64,000 bases of DNA from Lateolabrax maculatus (Eukaryota; Chordata; Actinopteri; Acropomatiformes; Lateolabracidae), in assembly GCA_031216445.1 (NCBI GenBank), contig CM062216.1, forward strand, positions 10,319,001 to 10,383,000. Direction: 5' to 3'. Shown here piece by piece: positions 12,101 to 25,469 of this stretch. Numbering within the stretch: the stretch's first letter is position 1; each line of letters starts with the position of its first letter. Below the pieces are notes generated by a model. It had not been told where the DNA came from. It did not search any database and saw only the letters and a list, made by a program, of their open reading frames with translations. The position numbers and the translations under genes were made by a program.

Positions 12101-15100
12101 TTGTTTTTCTCAGTGTGCAAGCTATACCATGGTTTTCGGGGGAGCTCCCTTTTTTTTTTGACTGACTGTGACTCTTGTTGCAAAGAAACATTCATAGCTG
12201 CAAGCATGTAGGCCCACCTGCTTTATGTTAGCACATCTGATATATAATAATCAGTTAATGACCCCATCACAACGCAGTATACACTATAGTAGTGTACTAT
12301 ATTCTATAGTTTATTGGCACAAGTAAGACATGGAAAGGTCAAATAGCAAAACAGACAAATGTATGAGCATTAAATCAACAACAGAGCACACCAGGCTGCC
12401 TACGAGGGAATCGAGTCCTCATCAACAAGTTTATGATATTTATGGAAGTTGATGGTAAGAATAACATGCATGCTGCCGTCGGTATCTTTATTAAAGTGAA
12501 TTAGTGATTAATCACCCTCATGCATGAATCATACATCAACAATGGCCTAATTGTACGCGTGATCCATGTTGAAGAAGATACAGAAAGATATAACTGCATT
12601 GCAAAAACAGCACATTGTCAATATTTTAGAGACCTCCAGAAATTTCACAAATCATGTCCTCAGGGGAGCTCATGTCTTATTAAGAGGAGCCAAGCTCCCT
12701 TTGTCTCCACTGTAGTTCGCACCCAGGTTTTTTTGAGGCATAATGGGAGAAAGATCAGGCAAACTGCCTGCGTGCTCCCACAGTGCTCTACTGGTGGTTA
12801 TGGTTGACTTGTCTCATTCCTGGAAGGCGCAAAACTTCACCTATTGGGGGGAGTTGTCATTCTAGCAGCAGGAGAGGAACACAACACTTTTGGCAAGGCA
12901 TCTAACATTCACTGAGAGTGGAGAGCAGCAGGAGGTTGATGAATGTAGTCGGAAAACACGTCCTCGTTGTTAGATTGCGAGAGGATTGAATTATACTTGT
13001 TACTGTTTTAGAGTTTTGGTCGATTCAAGCTGTGATTTTAAATATTCATATAATTTGCAAGGATCCTTGAGGACTTTCCAATTTCAAGTTGTGGGTATCA
13101 GTGTTGATATCCAATAATCTATAAAAACAAACAACATATCACTCATACACTAATAAAATACTATAATCCAGCTCATCATTTGACTCATTTGAATAATTTC
13201 ATGTGTATCATTCTTAACAGTATGAAATATAAATAAATACAGTGTCTCCAGGGAAAACTGGTATTTAAGAAAATATTCTGTATGTGCACAGTGGTTGCTC
13301 TGTAATGTTTCTTGTTTTGCCTTATTGTCACAGGAACTTGTGTAAATGTAAAAAACATTTGAAGTGAACCATAGAATCCATGTTGTGGTCTCTATAGCAT
13401 TGCAGTGCAACACAACAAGAGAAAGGGGCTTCAAATGAGTTTCCCTCTATATTTTACAGCACTGAAACAAATTGAAGACACAATATTCAAATACATTAAT
13501 GTGAAATGAATATAAAGAACAAAGGCCACTAAAAGATGGATGTGTGTGGCAAGCAGGGCCGAGGTGTGTTGTTGGTCAGGAGGCGGAGAGAGGTGAGGGG
13601 CGGCCTGATGAGACGACGAGCAGCACCTGAGTCCCATTAACTCTCTATATCTGTCCCCCCACCTTCTGCAAAGTCGCAACCCGTCTTCACTGCCCCACCA
13701 TATGGTGGCCTCATCTTTTGCTGTATGAGCTTTATTTCAGGAAAATAGTCTCTTACCGACATCCTCTCCTTTTCATTTATTTTTCAGGTGAAGCAGAGCC
13801 TCAGCAGGAGCCACCATTTTGAAAACCTCTCCTTTTGAGGCAGGGCTCGCCTCCCTATGCAGGAGGAACAGTCTCTTTGTTTCCAATTTCAGTGCTCTGA
13901 CTTGGTTTTGGAATTGCTCTATCATCCACTTTCCCATGCCTGTTGGTAAATTAGTGGACGTCTCTTGCCATGGTCCTTTTGGTTTTGTGAAATAAAGGAG
14001 GAAAGAAAGAGCAAAGCTCCAGCAAAAAGGAAACTTATTTTCTGAAAAACAACTCTGTGGTATTTTGGGCTTTTTGTTCTGCGCCTTTTCCCCAAGGACG
14101 TCGTTGTAGTTTTACCGGGCTTAGTCAAGGTTGCTGAGATGGTAGGGGGGAGGGGTAGAAATGCCAGGCATTACATGTTTACTGTCAGGACAGTTGAACA
14201 GAAGCTATATAGGACATCATTTAATGAATGTCTTATTTTCATAGTGAGGATTCTAATGTACCAAACATTACAAAGTCTGTATCAACTCTCCTACTTCTTT
14301 TACCAGTGGGGGTGAATGATCCTGTCAAAAGATTATCATGCTTGGTTGCACGCACTTCACACCTGGAATCTCACTGCTGCAGGAAAACTCCTACCCGAAA
14401 CCCCATATAGTTAAAGGACTATGTTTTATATCTGATCATTATAACATTTGTGGTTTTAAGAGGGGGGATTGCTGTATGTGCCGTGATCATTTCTTTGTGA
14501 ACCACAGCGAGGCAAAGTGACTTCCCGGGGTCTTGTCGTCACAGTGAGGTTGCCAGGTAACCAGTGGAGAAGCTGCACAGAGGTGCTGGGTGGTCGGATA
14601 AACTGTTGTTTGTCAAGAATTAGTTGCAGCATATAACACCCTCTAAACTTGTGTTTGTCTAAGAGATAAACAGACATTATACCACATGTTAATTAGTCAG
14701 TCTTGGAGGTGTATTTTTGAACTTTGGAGAGAGCCAAGCTAACTGTTCCCCCTGCTTTCAGTCATTCTGCTTCAACCACATTCGTGTCATGGCGGAGTTA
14801 ACGTAATTATGAGTTTCCAACTTGTGCTTACATCTGAGTGAGCTGTTTTTGTCGTTCAGTGCGATTAAATTCAATTTTGTGCTATATTGTTAATGGGCAG
14901 CATTTTCAACTCTGCAACTTTCTTATCATATGGCCTTTCCCATCTCTACCATCCATCCCATTGGGCGTGAATGCAGCACAAGTTAGGCTAATGGTTTTTT
15001 AGCTCCAGCTCCGTACTGAACGTACAGACATAAAAGTCTCATCTCATCTAACTTTAAGTGAATAAGCACATTTCTTACAATGTTGAACAATTAAAAAAAA

Positions 15101-18100
15101 CTAAAGAAATCAGCCAGTGCTACTAGTTTTTCTTTTATCTGCCAATCCTCTATGGAGGTACTTCAGTGTGACCACACAAGTCCACATACACTTAGTGAAA
15201 AGTACCTATATTTATATGTGCATATGTGCATATGCATCACATGCCTATATTAGTAGTATAGATTTGAGATAAGAAAAAGCAGGAAAGTCAACCCTTCCCT
15301 ATCCCTAACTTTTATTTGATGTATCGTAATTATACATGGTGATGAATAGATTTTCATCCAAAACAAATGCATTTTTGTGAGATTTGTTTATGGATATTAT
15401 TATTATTATGTGCAATGCTTTAAAATAATACTTAAAAAACATTGTCTATTCATCAGATTCCTTCCTAAATATATTCTTAATTTTCACTTCAGTGCTATAT
15501 TATGGTATTACAAAATGCTGTCCACCCTTTATGTGACTCCCACAGCCTCTGTAAGAACCACTGTAAGGACTGTTATGTAACCACCTCACCGCCATTTTTC
15601 ACATGGTGTGATAGAAAAGTATGCCAGATAATTTCCTTGATAAAGCCTCAAATGCAAACTAATGGAACCTAATCGAGAAAAATCACCATTGTCAGGCAGC
15701 CAAAGGGAAATGATCTTTCATCACCACAATAACTGAACAGGTCACTCTGTCCTTGTCTTTTTCTGTCTTTAGTTTGCCTTTCAGATAAGATGAGACCCGC
15801 ACATACATGGCAGTGAAATATCCTGTATACAATATACCTAGTGCCTCATATATTTATTGTAAGTCATATGTGCCTATACTTTCTAGTTTTTCAGGAAACG
15901 GTTTTGTCTTTCTTCAATGCTGTTTTTTGCTGTTCTCTTCATCACTGTGCCTTCTGGTTCTGTTGATTCTGTGTTGGTTTATATAACGTAATTGTTTCTC
16001 AATTTTCCCCAGGACTCTCTGAAAGAATTGATTTTAATCAGAAAAAAGAATCATGGTCAGATGAAGGTCAAATAAAATTGTGTCCATAAAAAAAAGTCTC
16101 CCAGCCACCATAGTTGGACGCCACACAAAGAAGTTTGTTTGCATGAGTTGTGGCAATGTACCATCAGTGCTTCATCCTGGTCAGATCACTTTTTTGTAAT
16201 CAATGCTTCTAACTTGCAGTGTGACCACAAAGCATTCCTGCCACTTTGACAACAATGTGGCGCAGGAGTTGGTTAATAGACGTGTCTTATCTCCTGGTGA
16301 AAATGGTCTCAGCTGGACTCGAGACACGGCGAATAACAAACTCACCCTGTGATAGAATTTCCTGTTCTTTTATGTAGCTTGTCTATGCAGTAGGTGCAGG
16401 TACTGGAGGCTCAGTCTGTCCTTCAGGTTTAGTGTAGGTTACATGCTGCTAATTAGGAGAGATCTGATTTCATATTCAGGAGTGTTCTGGGTGAGTGCTG
16501 CCTGTGAATACCCCAATTATATTCATAATCAATTCTTATTTCTTAGTAGAGGCTTCTCTGCCATATATACAGTACAGTGAATATTATTACTTAAATCGAC
16601 CTATATACCTTAAACAAATTACCTTTGCTGTTGGATGAAAACTTTGCTAGAAGATTCTTAGTCTTAAGCTTTATTAACCAAATGACAACAGCAATATCTT
16701 TGATCACTTTGTTGCTGTGATAACATAAAAAGACAACAACAACTGTATATCAGTAGTCATAAACATGTGCAATTCTTCTGCTGATTTTCCTTTGAATCAT
16801 ACCAGTGTTCAATTGACTGTGTCAGGAATAAAGGATTTGCTGCATTTGGTTGGTGTTCATGTGGAACAATTCAAAACAGTTTTCTCTCAACGGGAGATTT
16901 GATTTGTTTGTGTATTAAGGGAAACAAGAAAATGACTAATGAAGCAAATGTTCTGACCTCTGCTGAGAAAGGCCCCGTGTTTGTCTGGATGAATGATCAA
17001 TGCGGGTCTATTGTCAGTTTGGGCCAGCAGACTTGATGGCAGGCTGCTGGAGACCAGAACATTGATGTCTAGTATTTATCCAATTATCCTGCTTGTACAT
17101 CAGTCTTTAATATCATGTGACTAATCTATCTTTACATTTTAAAAATGTGGCTTCAGATTTTGGGCTATGCAAAGTGCTCTAGCTGATGACACTTACTGTT
17201 GGAAGAAAATTATTTCTCAACCACCACCTAGCCATTACTACCAGCCTCTCATGCTGCTCTTAAGGCTGCATCCATCTATCACATTAACTGTAACTGACAA
17301 TCACTGTCAATGCAGCAGCTTACCAGTCCTCATGAGATTTGGGGCTCTGTTGTTCCAGCTATAAGAGAGAAGATTCACACAGAAGAACTGGATCATTAAG
17401 AAGTGAGCTCAGTCTGAAAGTCATGGGAATAAAATGACTCAATTCTTTAAATGAAGGGAGCTTGTCACAGTAATTGTTCCGCTTTATATCTTCTCTCTTG
17501 CAAAGACATGCAGTTCATCCGTTGACTACAAAGAACAAAAGAGATTCCAAAAGAATTATGTGCTTAGAAATGTGAACTGGAATACAATAGTGAAGTAATA
17601 CTGATGTGATATAAGTAAATTATGAGAGAACTTTTGGTTGTATAAGGTTGACAAGGACAGTAGAAAGACATGCTAAGCACTTTATAATGTATACTGATGC
17701 CATATGGCTGACGCTGCTGTTTTTAAATTTTATAGCAGACATTAGGAATTGACCACATAATCTGGAATCAGCATGGCAATGTAATAAATGATTATGTTGC
17801 CGGTGCTAAAAATACAACTCAGCATCATGTGACTGTTTAAAAAACAGAAAGGGTCATCGATTGAAGTTGGGACTGAAACAAGCCTGTGAGAGTAGATCCA
17901 AATGAAGTGAGTTAATCAAAGGAGCAAGTTGCGGATAGAACATCCATATTATTGATGGTCCATAAACAAGAGGCATATATCTTACCTTTTGACAGGCTTC
18001 CTAGTCACTGAGCCATTTCGGATCAGAGCATTATTACAGCTGGCCTAAATATGATACTGGTACTTACTAACATGAGTTTCAATACTGATGCTTTTCATTT

Positions 18101-18257
18101 ACAACTTGATTCTCCATGTTTGGAGGAATTTGTGGCAGAAAATAATGTCATATTTGGTTAAAATCCAACAACTAAAAGCACGGGTGGATCATGAGACAAT
18201 AGGCCTCACTGCACTGACATTTAAAAGGCCCTCCTACATCGGAGCAAGACTCTCACA
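6142..18257. other. About 12 kb without a recognised gene
   Basis: AT-rich DNA with only short, compositionally random open frames on both strands. No clear polyadenylation signal is seen close behind the MRM2 stop; the first AATAAA-rich cluster I noted is near 6,900. Conserved vertebrate order would place MAD1L1 next, but no coiled-coil exon was recognised by eye. Small non-tandem A/T tracts occur throughout. A TAT trinucleotide run lies near 15,397-15,410. Confidence 0.6.
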
Positions 18258-18418
18258 TCTTTTGTAGGTATTTTGTGTTTGTTTGTGGTCGTTTTACTTA
18301 TCTTTTAGTCATTTAGCATCTCTTTGTGGTTATTTTGCCTCTCTTTGTAGTCGAGTGTAGTCTCTTGGAGTCTTTCTGTGGTGGTTTTGTGTTTTTTTGT
18401 GGTAGCTTTGTTTCTTTA
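18258..18418 (+). repeat. Degenerate minisatellite, roughly 24-base unit
   Basis: About six to seven imperfect units of the pattern TTTTGTGTNTCTTTGTGGTC follow one another (for example around 18,268, 18,320, 18,345 and 18,385). Units have drifted by substitution and small indels. This G/T-rich array type recurs in teleost genomes. No coding potential. Confidence 0.75.
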
Positions 18419-21240
18419 GTTGGGTATGTAATTGGGTGTTTTTTGATTGACTGTCCAACAAGAAATAACAGTCAAACAGTCTTTAAAGAAGATAGATAAA
18501 ACCACTTATATTATATACACTATATACTATGAAACACTATTTAACATCCTTTATGGTACAATAAAGAAACACCAGTAGCAATTTTCAGTTTCACAGATTT
18601 GTGTATTTCAGTACTGTGGACCTGTGGACATTGATGCACCTTCAGACCGATTGTCTGTTTAAGAAATGTCTTCAGCTCTTTTCTTTTCATCAGACGTGGC
18701 CAATTCAGGCAGGAATGAGGAAACCAGAATCCTCTGGAGCCCACAGCCTCAATTTATGTTGCATTGTTGAGAACTCTGCTAAAGCCTTATACAATCCTTC
18801 ATTCAGGACAGCGGCAGTGCTTCCCTGGAAAGTACCAAGCATTGGCTTGCTGCGTGTTGATGAAACATTGCAGCCTGGGCCACTGATAGCAAACAAACAA
18901 CACGATTTGCCTGATTAATTTGATGCTTTCTTCAAGAGTGAAAGTTTATATATAACTTGCAGTCATGATGATAACACAATTGTCCCACTGTCGCATGTTT
19001 AAATGGGGATTTTCAGTCAATCATGCCACATTTGCTTCATATTTACTTCAGGAAAATGCAGTCATTAGCAGCAGCACACACACACACACACACACACACA
19101 CGAGCCAATCCTATTCTTGCAGGGAATTTGCCAGCAAGAGTCACGGCTCAGAAGAACAGAACAACAAACAACAACAACAGGTTGTCTTTACATTGTTGGT
19201 TTGAAAAGTCATTACCGTTTTACAGTAAACACTTGTGTTTCATATGGAGGACGCTCTAGCAGCTTTGAGTTATTTGAAAAATCAATAATTAGTTTTACAA
19301 TAAGCTTTTAAGTGATTAGGAAAAAAATCATGCTACTGTTGACTGAAAGTTTGAGATTATGGTTGAGGTGACTAAAACATTTGGTTAAAGTTAAAGGAAG
19401 ATTATCATAATAGTTAAATATTATGATAATCATAAGAACAGCAGAAAAGGAAATGCACACTTATTCAGGTGAGGTACTGGCTCACAAGCAGACATCGAAG
19501 AGAGAGCTGCACATTTACTTTTAATTCCATGAATCTTGAAGAAGGCAATATTCTGATGCTGAGACCTAATGTGTGCTAAAAAATTGTATTCATAGAATTA
19601 ACATGTCTAAGCAGGCATTCGGACTGAAAACAGCACTGTGTTAGAACAATGCAGGAGGCAGCATTGGTGGGGGCGTGTTGTTTAAGTTACCAGTGGGACA
19701 ATGAAATATGATGCGTCTTTTCGGTAGGAATGCAGGCTTCTATTATTGGTTACCTATTGGAAACAGCCAAATGAAATGAAAAAAGGAAAGTACTGCTTTT
19801 TCCTCTGCAGGATACCAGCAAGTTTTCAAGTCACTCAACTTGAGTCACGACTGAAATGGCAGAGCACACTCATTGATTATTCTTGGCCAAAGTCTCATGT
19901 GTTTTCATGGAGCAGGGAATCTGTCTCCAACCCAGTGGTGCATCTGTGTTCAATGAAATCCTGATTCTGTGTTCATCCAAATATGTCAGTCACGTTGCTG
20001 AAAGTTGTTTCTCATCACCGTGTCTACAACGGCCCACCTGGGCGGTTACGGAACAGAAACGCACACACGAGCACACACAACTACTGTCCATCTTGTTTTG
20101 TGCACGGCTATTTATTGTTTACACTTTTACACTGTTGCACAGAAAGCAATTGCAAATTATGAAAAGAAAATGGAATGCAATGTCACTATTAATCAATGTA
20201 ATTTTGGACACTGATAGAAGTAGAAGAAGATATGACTGATGATCTGGTGCCAAATGTGGGTCTGCTGGTGCTGAGCTCGAGTCAGTGGACAGCTAAGGCA
20301 CCGTGTGAATCTGCATTTATGATTTTAATCTGTATTTGTTTTTAAATACCCTGTCAGGGATGATTTATGTGGTTACTTTGATAGATGTTTTGTTGAGATT
20401 CAGCAGCAGAAAATCTGGTGGCATTATCCATGACAAAATTGAAATGAGCTTATTCTCAATCATCACATTGGATGTGCAATCACAGTGACAATGGATGAGT
20501 AACCTATCATCAAGAGGCCGGTCTTAAACTGGTAGACAAAAACAAATCTACTCTGGTTGAGCAATTTTGTGTATCACCTTAATTGCATTGCTAAACCTTG
20601 TGAGAAGTCTGCACTCAAGACATTTCTGCTAATATTTTATTCAAGCCGGGAAAATCATACGGCATATGAATGTGACACAGCAATTACATGATCATTCTCT
20701 GTAAGCTGAAACACAAACAGGACATACTTCATATCAGCACATGTTGATTTGTATCAGGTGTAACATTCAGTGTTCATGTCCCTCACTCAGTCTCAGCCTC
20801 CTGGACTGTATTAATACATTTCACAGCTTTAGCTTGCTTCAGTCTTTAAAGGATCTCTTTTTAACACTATTCCACCTGAGGTGGGTGTGAAACTAGTTGA
20901 CTGACAGTCTTTTTTTTCTCCTTTTCCCATGGCACAGCCAAAGGCATCATCAAGCAGCTAATTCAGGTCAGCAGTCAGGCACTCGTCCCATATATCTTTG
21001 GCAGTGATTAAACGAGTGGGGCTTTGTGTGTTTAATAGCATGTTTAAAACTTGTACAGGTAGATTACATCTGCAGGTGACCTTTACTGCAGTCTAATGCA
21101 GTGAGCTGCAGAGTAGACCAAAACCGGTGCAAATGGTGACCATGTTTTCACATCTCAATTTAAAATTTAAAGCTGTTTTAACTAATATTAGTATATCAAC
21201 AAAGTGTCAAATTATTATGTGAATGTGAAAGGTGTTGCCT
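18419..21240. other. Non-coding stretch, no recognised gene
   Basis: Contains a CA microsatellite (listed separately). Open frames over 60 codons here, such as 19883-20239 and 18601-18918, have no recognisable domains, and their composition looks like random AT-rich sequence. Confidence 0.55.
19075..19101 (+). repeat. (CA)n microsatellite
   Basis: Uninterrupted CA run of 27 bases. A short AAC/CAA-rich run follows at about 19,162-19,180. It accounts for the Thr/His repeats in overlapping open frames. Confidence 0.95.
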
Positions 21241-21480
21241 GTAGTGAATTATCACTCTGCTGTTCCCCTCAGCTCTACTGAGCATTTTAACCTCTTTTAA
21301 CTCATTGTTTTGATTTTACAGCCCCCAGCTTTACCGATTTGAATCACTCTCAGCCTCATTTTTGGCAGCAGCAGGCAAGATGAACATAGTTAAGCATTTA
21401 ACAACTAAATAGCCAGATATTTCCCTCGGGAGTTGATGGAGACCAAAACAGGGTGAATAATAATGAAACCCAGGTAAATC
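21241..21480 (+). repeat. Interspersed repeat, AGCCAGATATTTC family, copy 1
   Basis: Shares with 63120-63365 the ordered segments CTCCCCTMAGCYCTACTGAGC, AGCCAGATATTTC (21411 here) and GTTGRTGGAGACCAAAA, with intervening drift. Both copies are on the plus strand. Copy ends and transposon class are not determined; I recall similar sequence in many teleost intergenic regions. Confidence 0.6.
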
Positions 21481-22835
21481 CGTATAAGTTTCACCATTGT
21501 CACTCTTGCTACATAAAGCAAATGTCTTGGAGACTAGAACTAATCATTGCACTTCAGTTTTTTACAAACTAACAACAAGAAACATTATCTACAATGGGAA
21601 GTCTTGCCAGGTAACTGAACCAGTATGCTTGTCAGTTTAAAAAAACATTATCCGTTTTGGCTTGATTATCTTGAACCTCTTCAATTTCTGAAAATAGAAG
21701 ATATGGGCGTTCAGAGAGTCAGTACTGAGCCACACCGCATTACATAACTTCATTATCAGCCATTTTTCCAACATCAGCTGTGGGCCTGTACGGATTCACA
21801 GCTTGTTCAATAAAGTCATGAAACCTGTAACTGATCTACAGGGAAATAGTCTCATTATATTTAAGTCACAAAATGATAATTCTCTTCCTTCTTTTATGTT
21901 ATTTCTGCTGATGTTTATGACTGCGGGAGGTTGATCCTCATATTACAGGGATGGATTTGAATTAGTGCCATGTGCAGTCATTACACTGAACGTAATGGCC
22001 ATGTTATCTCTGATTATACAATTTGGAGGAGTCTGCTCTTCGAGGTCTTGCTGTCGCAAGTATGCCACAGCATCTTTGCTTTTTGCAAGTTATGACTTTT
22101 ATGTTTTACACCAAATCCAATAATGCCAGAGATGTCCTTTTGCAATAACAAGTAGTTCACAGAACTCTGCATCTTCACAACGTATCTGTGGGACATTTAG
22201 TTATTGGCTAATTTATGCTGTAATCAAACAGATATGAAATGAAACAGTAATCTACTCAATACACAGTCCTTAATAGTTCTTTAGGGATATAAGAGTTTGT
22301 CACAAGTTAGAAGGACAGCACCATTTTGAATGAATGAAATCTTCACAAAATTGGCTAAATACATCATAACTGGTTTAAATTCAGCATTAAACTATTACAT
22401 GTGGTGAAAAACATGCTGAAAACAGAAAACAAAGCAACTAAAACCACCATAAAGAGGTAAAAAGTGTCTTCACGCTAAGGTTAAATGGGGACTATCCCCA
22501 TTAAAATGCAAAATAATGAACAATGTTTGTTACACATGAATGGAAGCTGTTATTAAAACTGTTATGAACCTAAATGTCTACCAGGTTTCTACCACATTAC
22601 ATCATCCTTTATCTATATTAGCACTGACATGACAATCTGCTGTTCATTAAAAAAAGGTTAGTTAGGGATTATTTCTGGTTGCTCTTATGTTAAAAAATGC
22701 TGTAAATCTTACAGCAAACTGCAGATTAAGTCTTAAGTGGATTAAAGTTAATTAAAGCTGTGCTGTTTACCTGCCACATCATGTTCCTGAATACTCTGTA
22801 TTATTATAAATGCTCATATTTTACATTATATTTTT
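21481..22835. other. Non-coding stretch, no recognised gene
   Basis: AT-rich DNA with no splice-flanked coding frame, RNA gene or clear repeat noticed. The single open frame at 22014-22196 on the minus strand has no recognisable features. Confidence 0.5.
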
Positions 22836-22990
22836 GTTTTATTTTTATTTTAGCTTTATTGATAGTGACAGAGGGAGGAAAGTTAGGGAGAGAGGAGACA
22901 TGCAGTGGGTCGGACTTGAACCGGGGCAGCTACAACAAGGACTCAGCCTTCATGGTGTGTCCTCTACCCATTGAGCTCCTGGGGCACCCC
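22836..22990 (-). mobile_element. tRNA-derived SINE
   Basis: Read on the minus strand, the element opens GGGTGCCCCAGGAGC. It carries an A-box-like GAGCTCAATGGGTAGAG (22963-22979) and a B box GGTTCAAGTCC (22912-22922), spaced as in a tRNA gene. Then come a C/T-rich body and an ATCAATAAAGC-type tail with an A-rich end near 22,840. This is the layout of a widespread teleost SINE. It does not fold as an intact tRNA gene. It overlaps the spurious plus-strand open frame 22760-23071. Confidence 0.85.
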
Positions 22991-23399
22991 TATATTGTAT
23001 TTTTAATTAAACCTGACATTTTGACTTATCAGAGGAAAAGCAAAGGCATTACATATAAAATGAACGATTAACTATCGGCTCTGTCCAAGTGAACCGTCAG
23101 TGAGCCAGTGTGCACAACGCCAGCACCCTGACGCTATAGCAGGTAAATGAAATTCAGCCATCATTTATTTGATTTATGCTTGTGCTTTTCCTACTGTGAC
23201 AAGTCAAAATGTCTTCAGAGAAAAAGGCCTAATGCTGCCGCTGTCATTTCTCTGTAGTGACTACAACACTGCATTAAAGCAGACAGATGGTGTACCGACA
23301 TGTGACTTACTCTACTTATAGTTGCTTCAAAAGCAGATTGACATTTCTGACCATTCAAATGGTGTTTTGGGTCTTGCTTAGCTCGTTAATGGAGCTACA
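22991..23399. other. Spacer between SINE and Gypsy RT fragment
   Basis: No gene seen. It may include further decayed Gypsy pol sequence beyond 23,400, but similarity is lost there. Confidence 0.4.
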
Positions 23400-24187
23400 A
23401 CATCAGAACCGTTTTTTGCTGAGTGCACAATACAAGTTTATGTCGGGTTTGGGGAGCTGGGAAATCTGCAATGATCCAGGGATTGATAGCCTTCCCAAAC
23501 TCACGATAGCCTTCCCAAACTCACATTTGGCCAAATTGAGTGTAAGGGAAGCGTCGCGCAAGCGGTGAAAAATCTCACTGAGGGTTCTCAAATGTTCAGT
23601 CCAGGTGGAGGAATAAGCCACTATATCATCCAAATAGCCTTCACAGTTACTAAAACCGCACAGAACTATATTCATGAGCCGCTGGAAAGTGGCCGGGGCA
23701 AACCAAACGGCATGACTGTATATTGCAAAAAATGGTTATGTGATGAATGCACTAATTTCTGAGGCGCGCTGTGTTAGTGGCACCTGCCAATGACCTTTAA
23801 GGAGGTCTAATTTTGTGACATACTTGGCAGATACACGGTCAACACAGTCGTCCACGCGTGGCAGTGGGAAAGAATCTGGTTTAGCATTGACCTTGCGGTA
23901 ATCATTTCAGGAACACAGGGTCTGATCAGATTTGGGGACCGGTAGAAGGCGAACTCCAGGAACTCCTACTAGGAACGGCAAAATTGTGTTTAAGCAGGTA
24001 TGACACGATAGGCATGCTGCTTTATGGGTTTGTGATCCCCCACATCAATATCATGGCTTAACACATTTGTTGTTAAGCCATGCCAAGTGTGAGATAGTTT
24101 TGATGAGCCCACTTATATTGGACCGGGCGGAATAGGACAGATGCACTAAATGTGCATCAAGGTTTGACAATATTTCGGATGTTTGTT
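23400..24187 (-). pseudogene. Ty3/Gypsy pol fragment: reverse transcriptase, decayed
   Basis: On the minus strand, reading from about 24,185 leftward, are the RT lead-in (LSHDIDVGDHKPIKQHAYR), a degraded DYRKVN block, KPDSFPLPRVDDCVD, KLDLLKGHWQVPL, ISAFIT, APATFQRLMN, the catalytic YLDDIVAYSSTW box (YLDD at 23625-23636) and LTLNLAKCEFGKA. This is the Ty3/Gypsy RT block order. The frame is broken by in-frame stops, several frameshifts and a small deletion before APATFQ. A 20-base tandem duplication at about 23484-23523 follows KCEFGKA. Similarity stops near 23,400, so RNase H is missing. A dead copy. The fragment lies leftward of an integrase fragment, the reverse of the normal RT-then-integrase order. 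Confidence 0.9.
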
Positions 24188-24640
24188 TAGCCTGAGAACC
24201 AGACGAATCAGCTCATGTTTTATTTGCTCTGGCAGATATTTCTGGCCCCTCTCCCATTCAGACTGATTTCCTTGGTACTGGCAGCGCCGTTGTGTCAGGC
24301 GAACCAATCACAAGTGTTTATCTAGTATGAGGCGGGTTTAATAGGATGACTGACAGAGAGGAGCGCCTTTGAAGCATGGTTGTAAAAAAAAACCAAGATG
24401 GCTGCCGCTGATATGGATCGTTCCCTTCTCTTTATACTTCTATGGTCGTTCCTCTGCCGCTGCAGTTGCAGTATTAAACGGACTGGACGCAAATTTTCTC
24501 GAAAAATAAGAACAAACAACTGCACAACTTTGTTGATAAGAAATATGTGTTTGCGTCTGCGCCCCCCCTGGAAATCAAAAATTTACTGAGAGCTTCCAGA
24601 CTAATGTGCATTTGCAAATTAGTCTGACGAAGCCAGGCTA
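24188..24640 (+). mobile_element. Non-autonomous DNA transposon (TAGCCTG-ended), copy 1
   Basis: The left end TAGCCTGAGAACCAGAC and the reverse complement of the right end, TAGCCTGGCTTCGTCAGAC, form imperfect terminal inverted repeats. A second copy in opposite orientation lies at 34057-34464 and shares the first 280 or so bases, including CTCATGTTTTATTTGCTCTG and CAGAGGAGCGCC-type segments. No transposase is encoded. The element separates the integrase and RT pieces of Gypsy sequence, so it probably inserted into or beside them. Target-site duplication is not obvious. Confidence 0.75.
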
Positions 24641-24655
24641 GAGGTTTTTCTAGGC

Positions 24656-25440
24656 TGTGCGACGGATACAGAGGCAAAAGGTGCAACCACACGGTCAACA
24701 CACTTTTTAAGCGTGTCAATATGAGGAATGTCCGCACACATGACTTTTTGTCATAGTTGAATTTCATTTTGGTCGAGTGCGAGTCACGGGCCAAATCACA
24801 CGCACAGTGCAGCCTCTCTGAAGGAACTAACGTAGTCCCAAAATGTTTTCACGGGTGCTGGGCCACTCCTCCAGCAGTAGGCGCCACGGGCCCCGCACTG
24901 TGTGGCCAAAAAGTGAATCAGCTGGACTGAACCCTAGAGACTCTGCAGAACTCGCATGCATGCTTTTTTAGAGTTTGGTGGAATCTCTCTAATGCGCCCT
25001 GGCCCTCTGGATGAAAAGTGCTGGACGTATGATGCTCGACACTTCACGCTGACACGACCTGGCGAACACTTGATATAAAACTGGATCCCTGGACGCCTTT
25101 TGGACGGCCAAGAGCGGAGAAAAACTTAAGCGCTTTTGTGGTGGCGCGGGTTTTGAGGGAGCGCATCGGGACCCGCCCCGGGGTAGCAGCGCACACCGCA
25201 GTGAGGATGTACTGGTTAACGAAGGACACGATTATGCTTTTCTGCTTCCTGAGGGGCCGGATATGTGTGATCATGCGCCACGCTCAGGACCTGGAGACGG
25301 AACGGCTGTGGGACTACAGTCTGGCGCACGGACTCGTGCGTAAAACCAGAGCCAGGGGGAGCAACGGCGCACCATCATCCAAAAGGTGGGATGCAGACTT
25401 TTCACATGTGGGGATTTTTAAAGTTGTAGTAGTAGTAGTA
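24656..25440 (-). pseudogene. Ty3/Gypsy integrase fragment, decayed
   Basis: Minus-strand reading gives, in several frames, a block before the zinc finger (PQPFRLQVLSVAHDHT), then core segments NQYILTAVCAATPGRVP, TKALKFFSALGRPKGVQ, the diagnostic GQGALERFHQTLKK (about 24972-25007) and further C-terminal segments to about 24,700. Frameshifts and stops separate them, and the HHCC zinc finger is largely deleted. It lies directly left of the gag fragment, so protease, RT and RNase H are missing from between. The plus strand here shows a GC-rich open frame (25138-25491) with a TATA-like box at 25073 and a donor-like site near 25,385; that frame is the antisense shadow of this fragment, not a first exon. 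Confidence 0.85.
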
Positions 25441-25469
25441 ATCATTAAGGGATGTGACTCGTTGATTTT

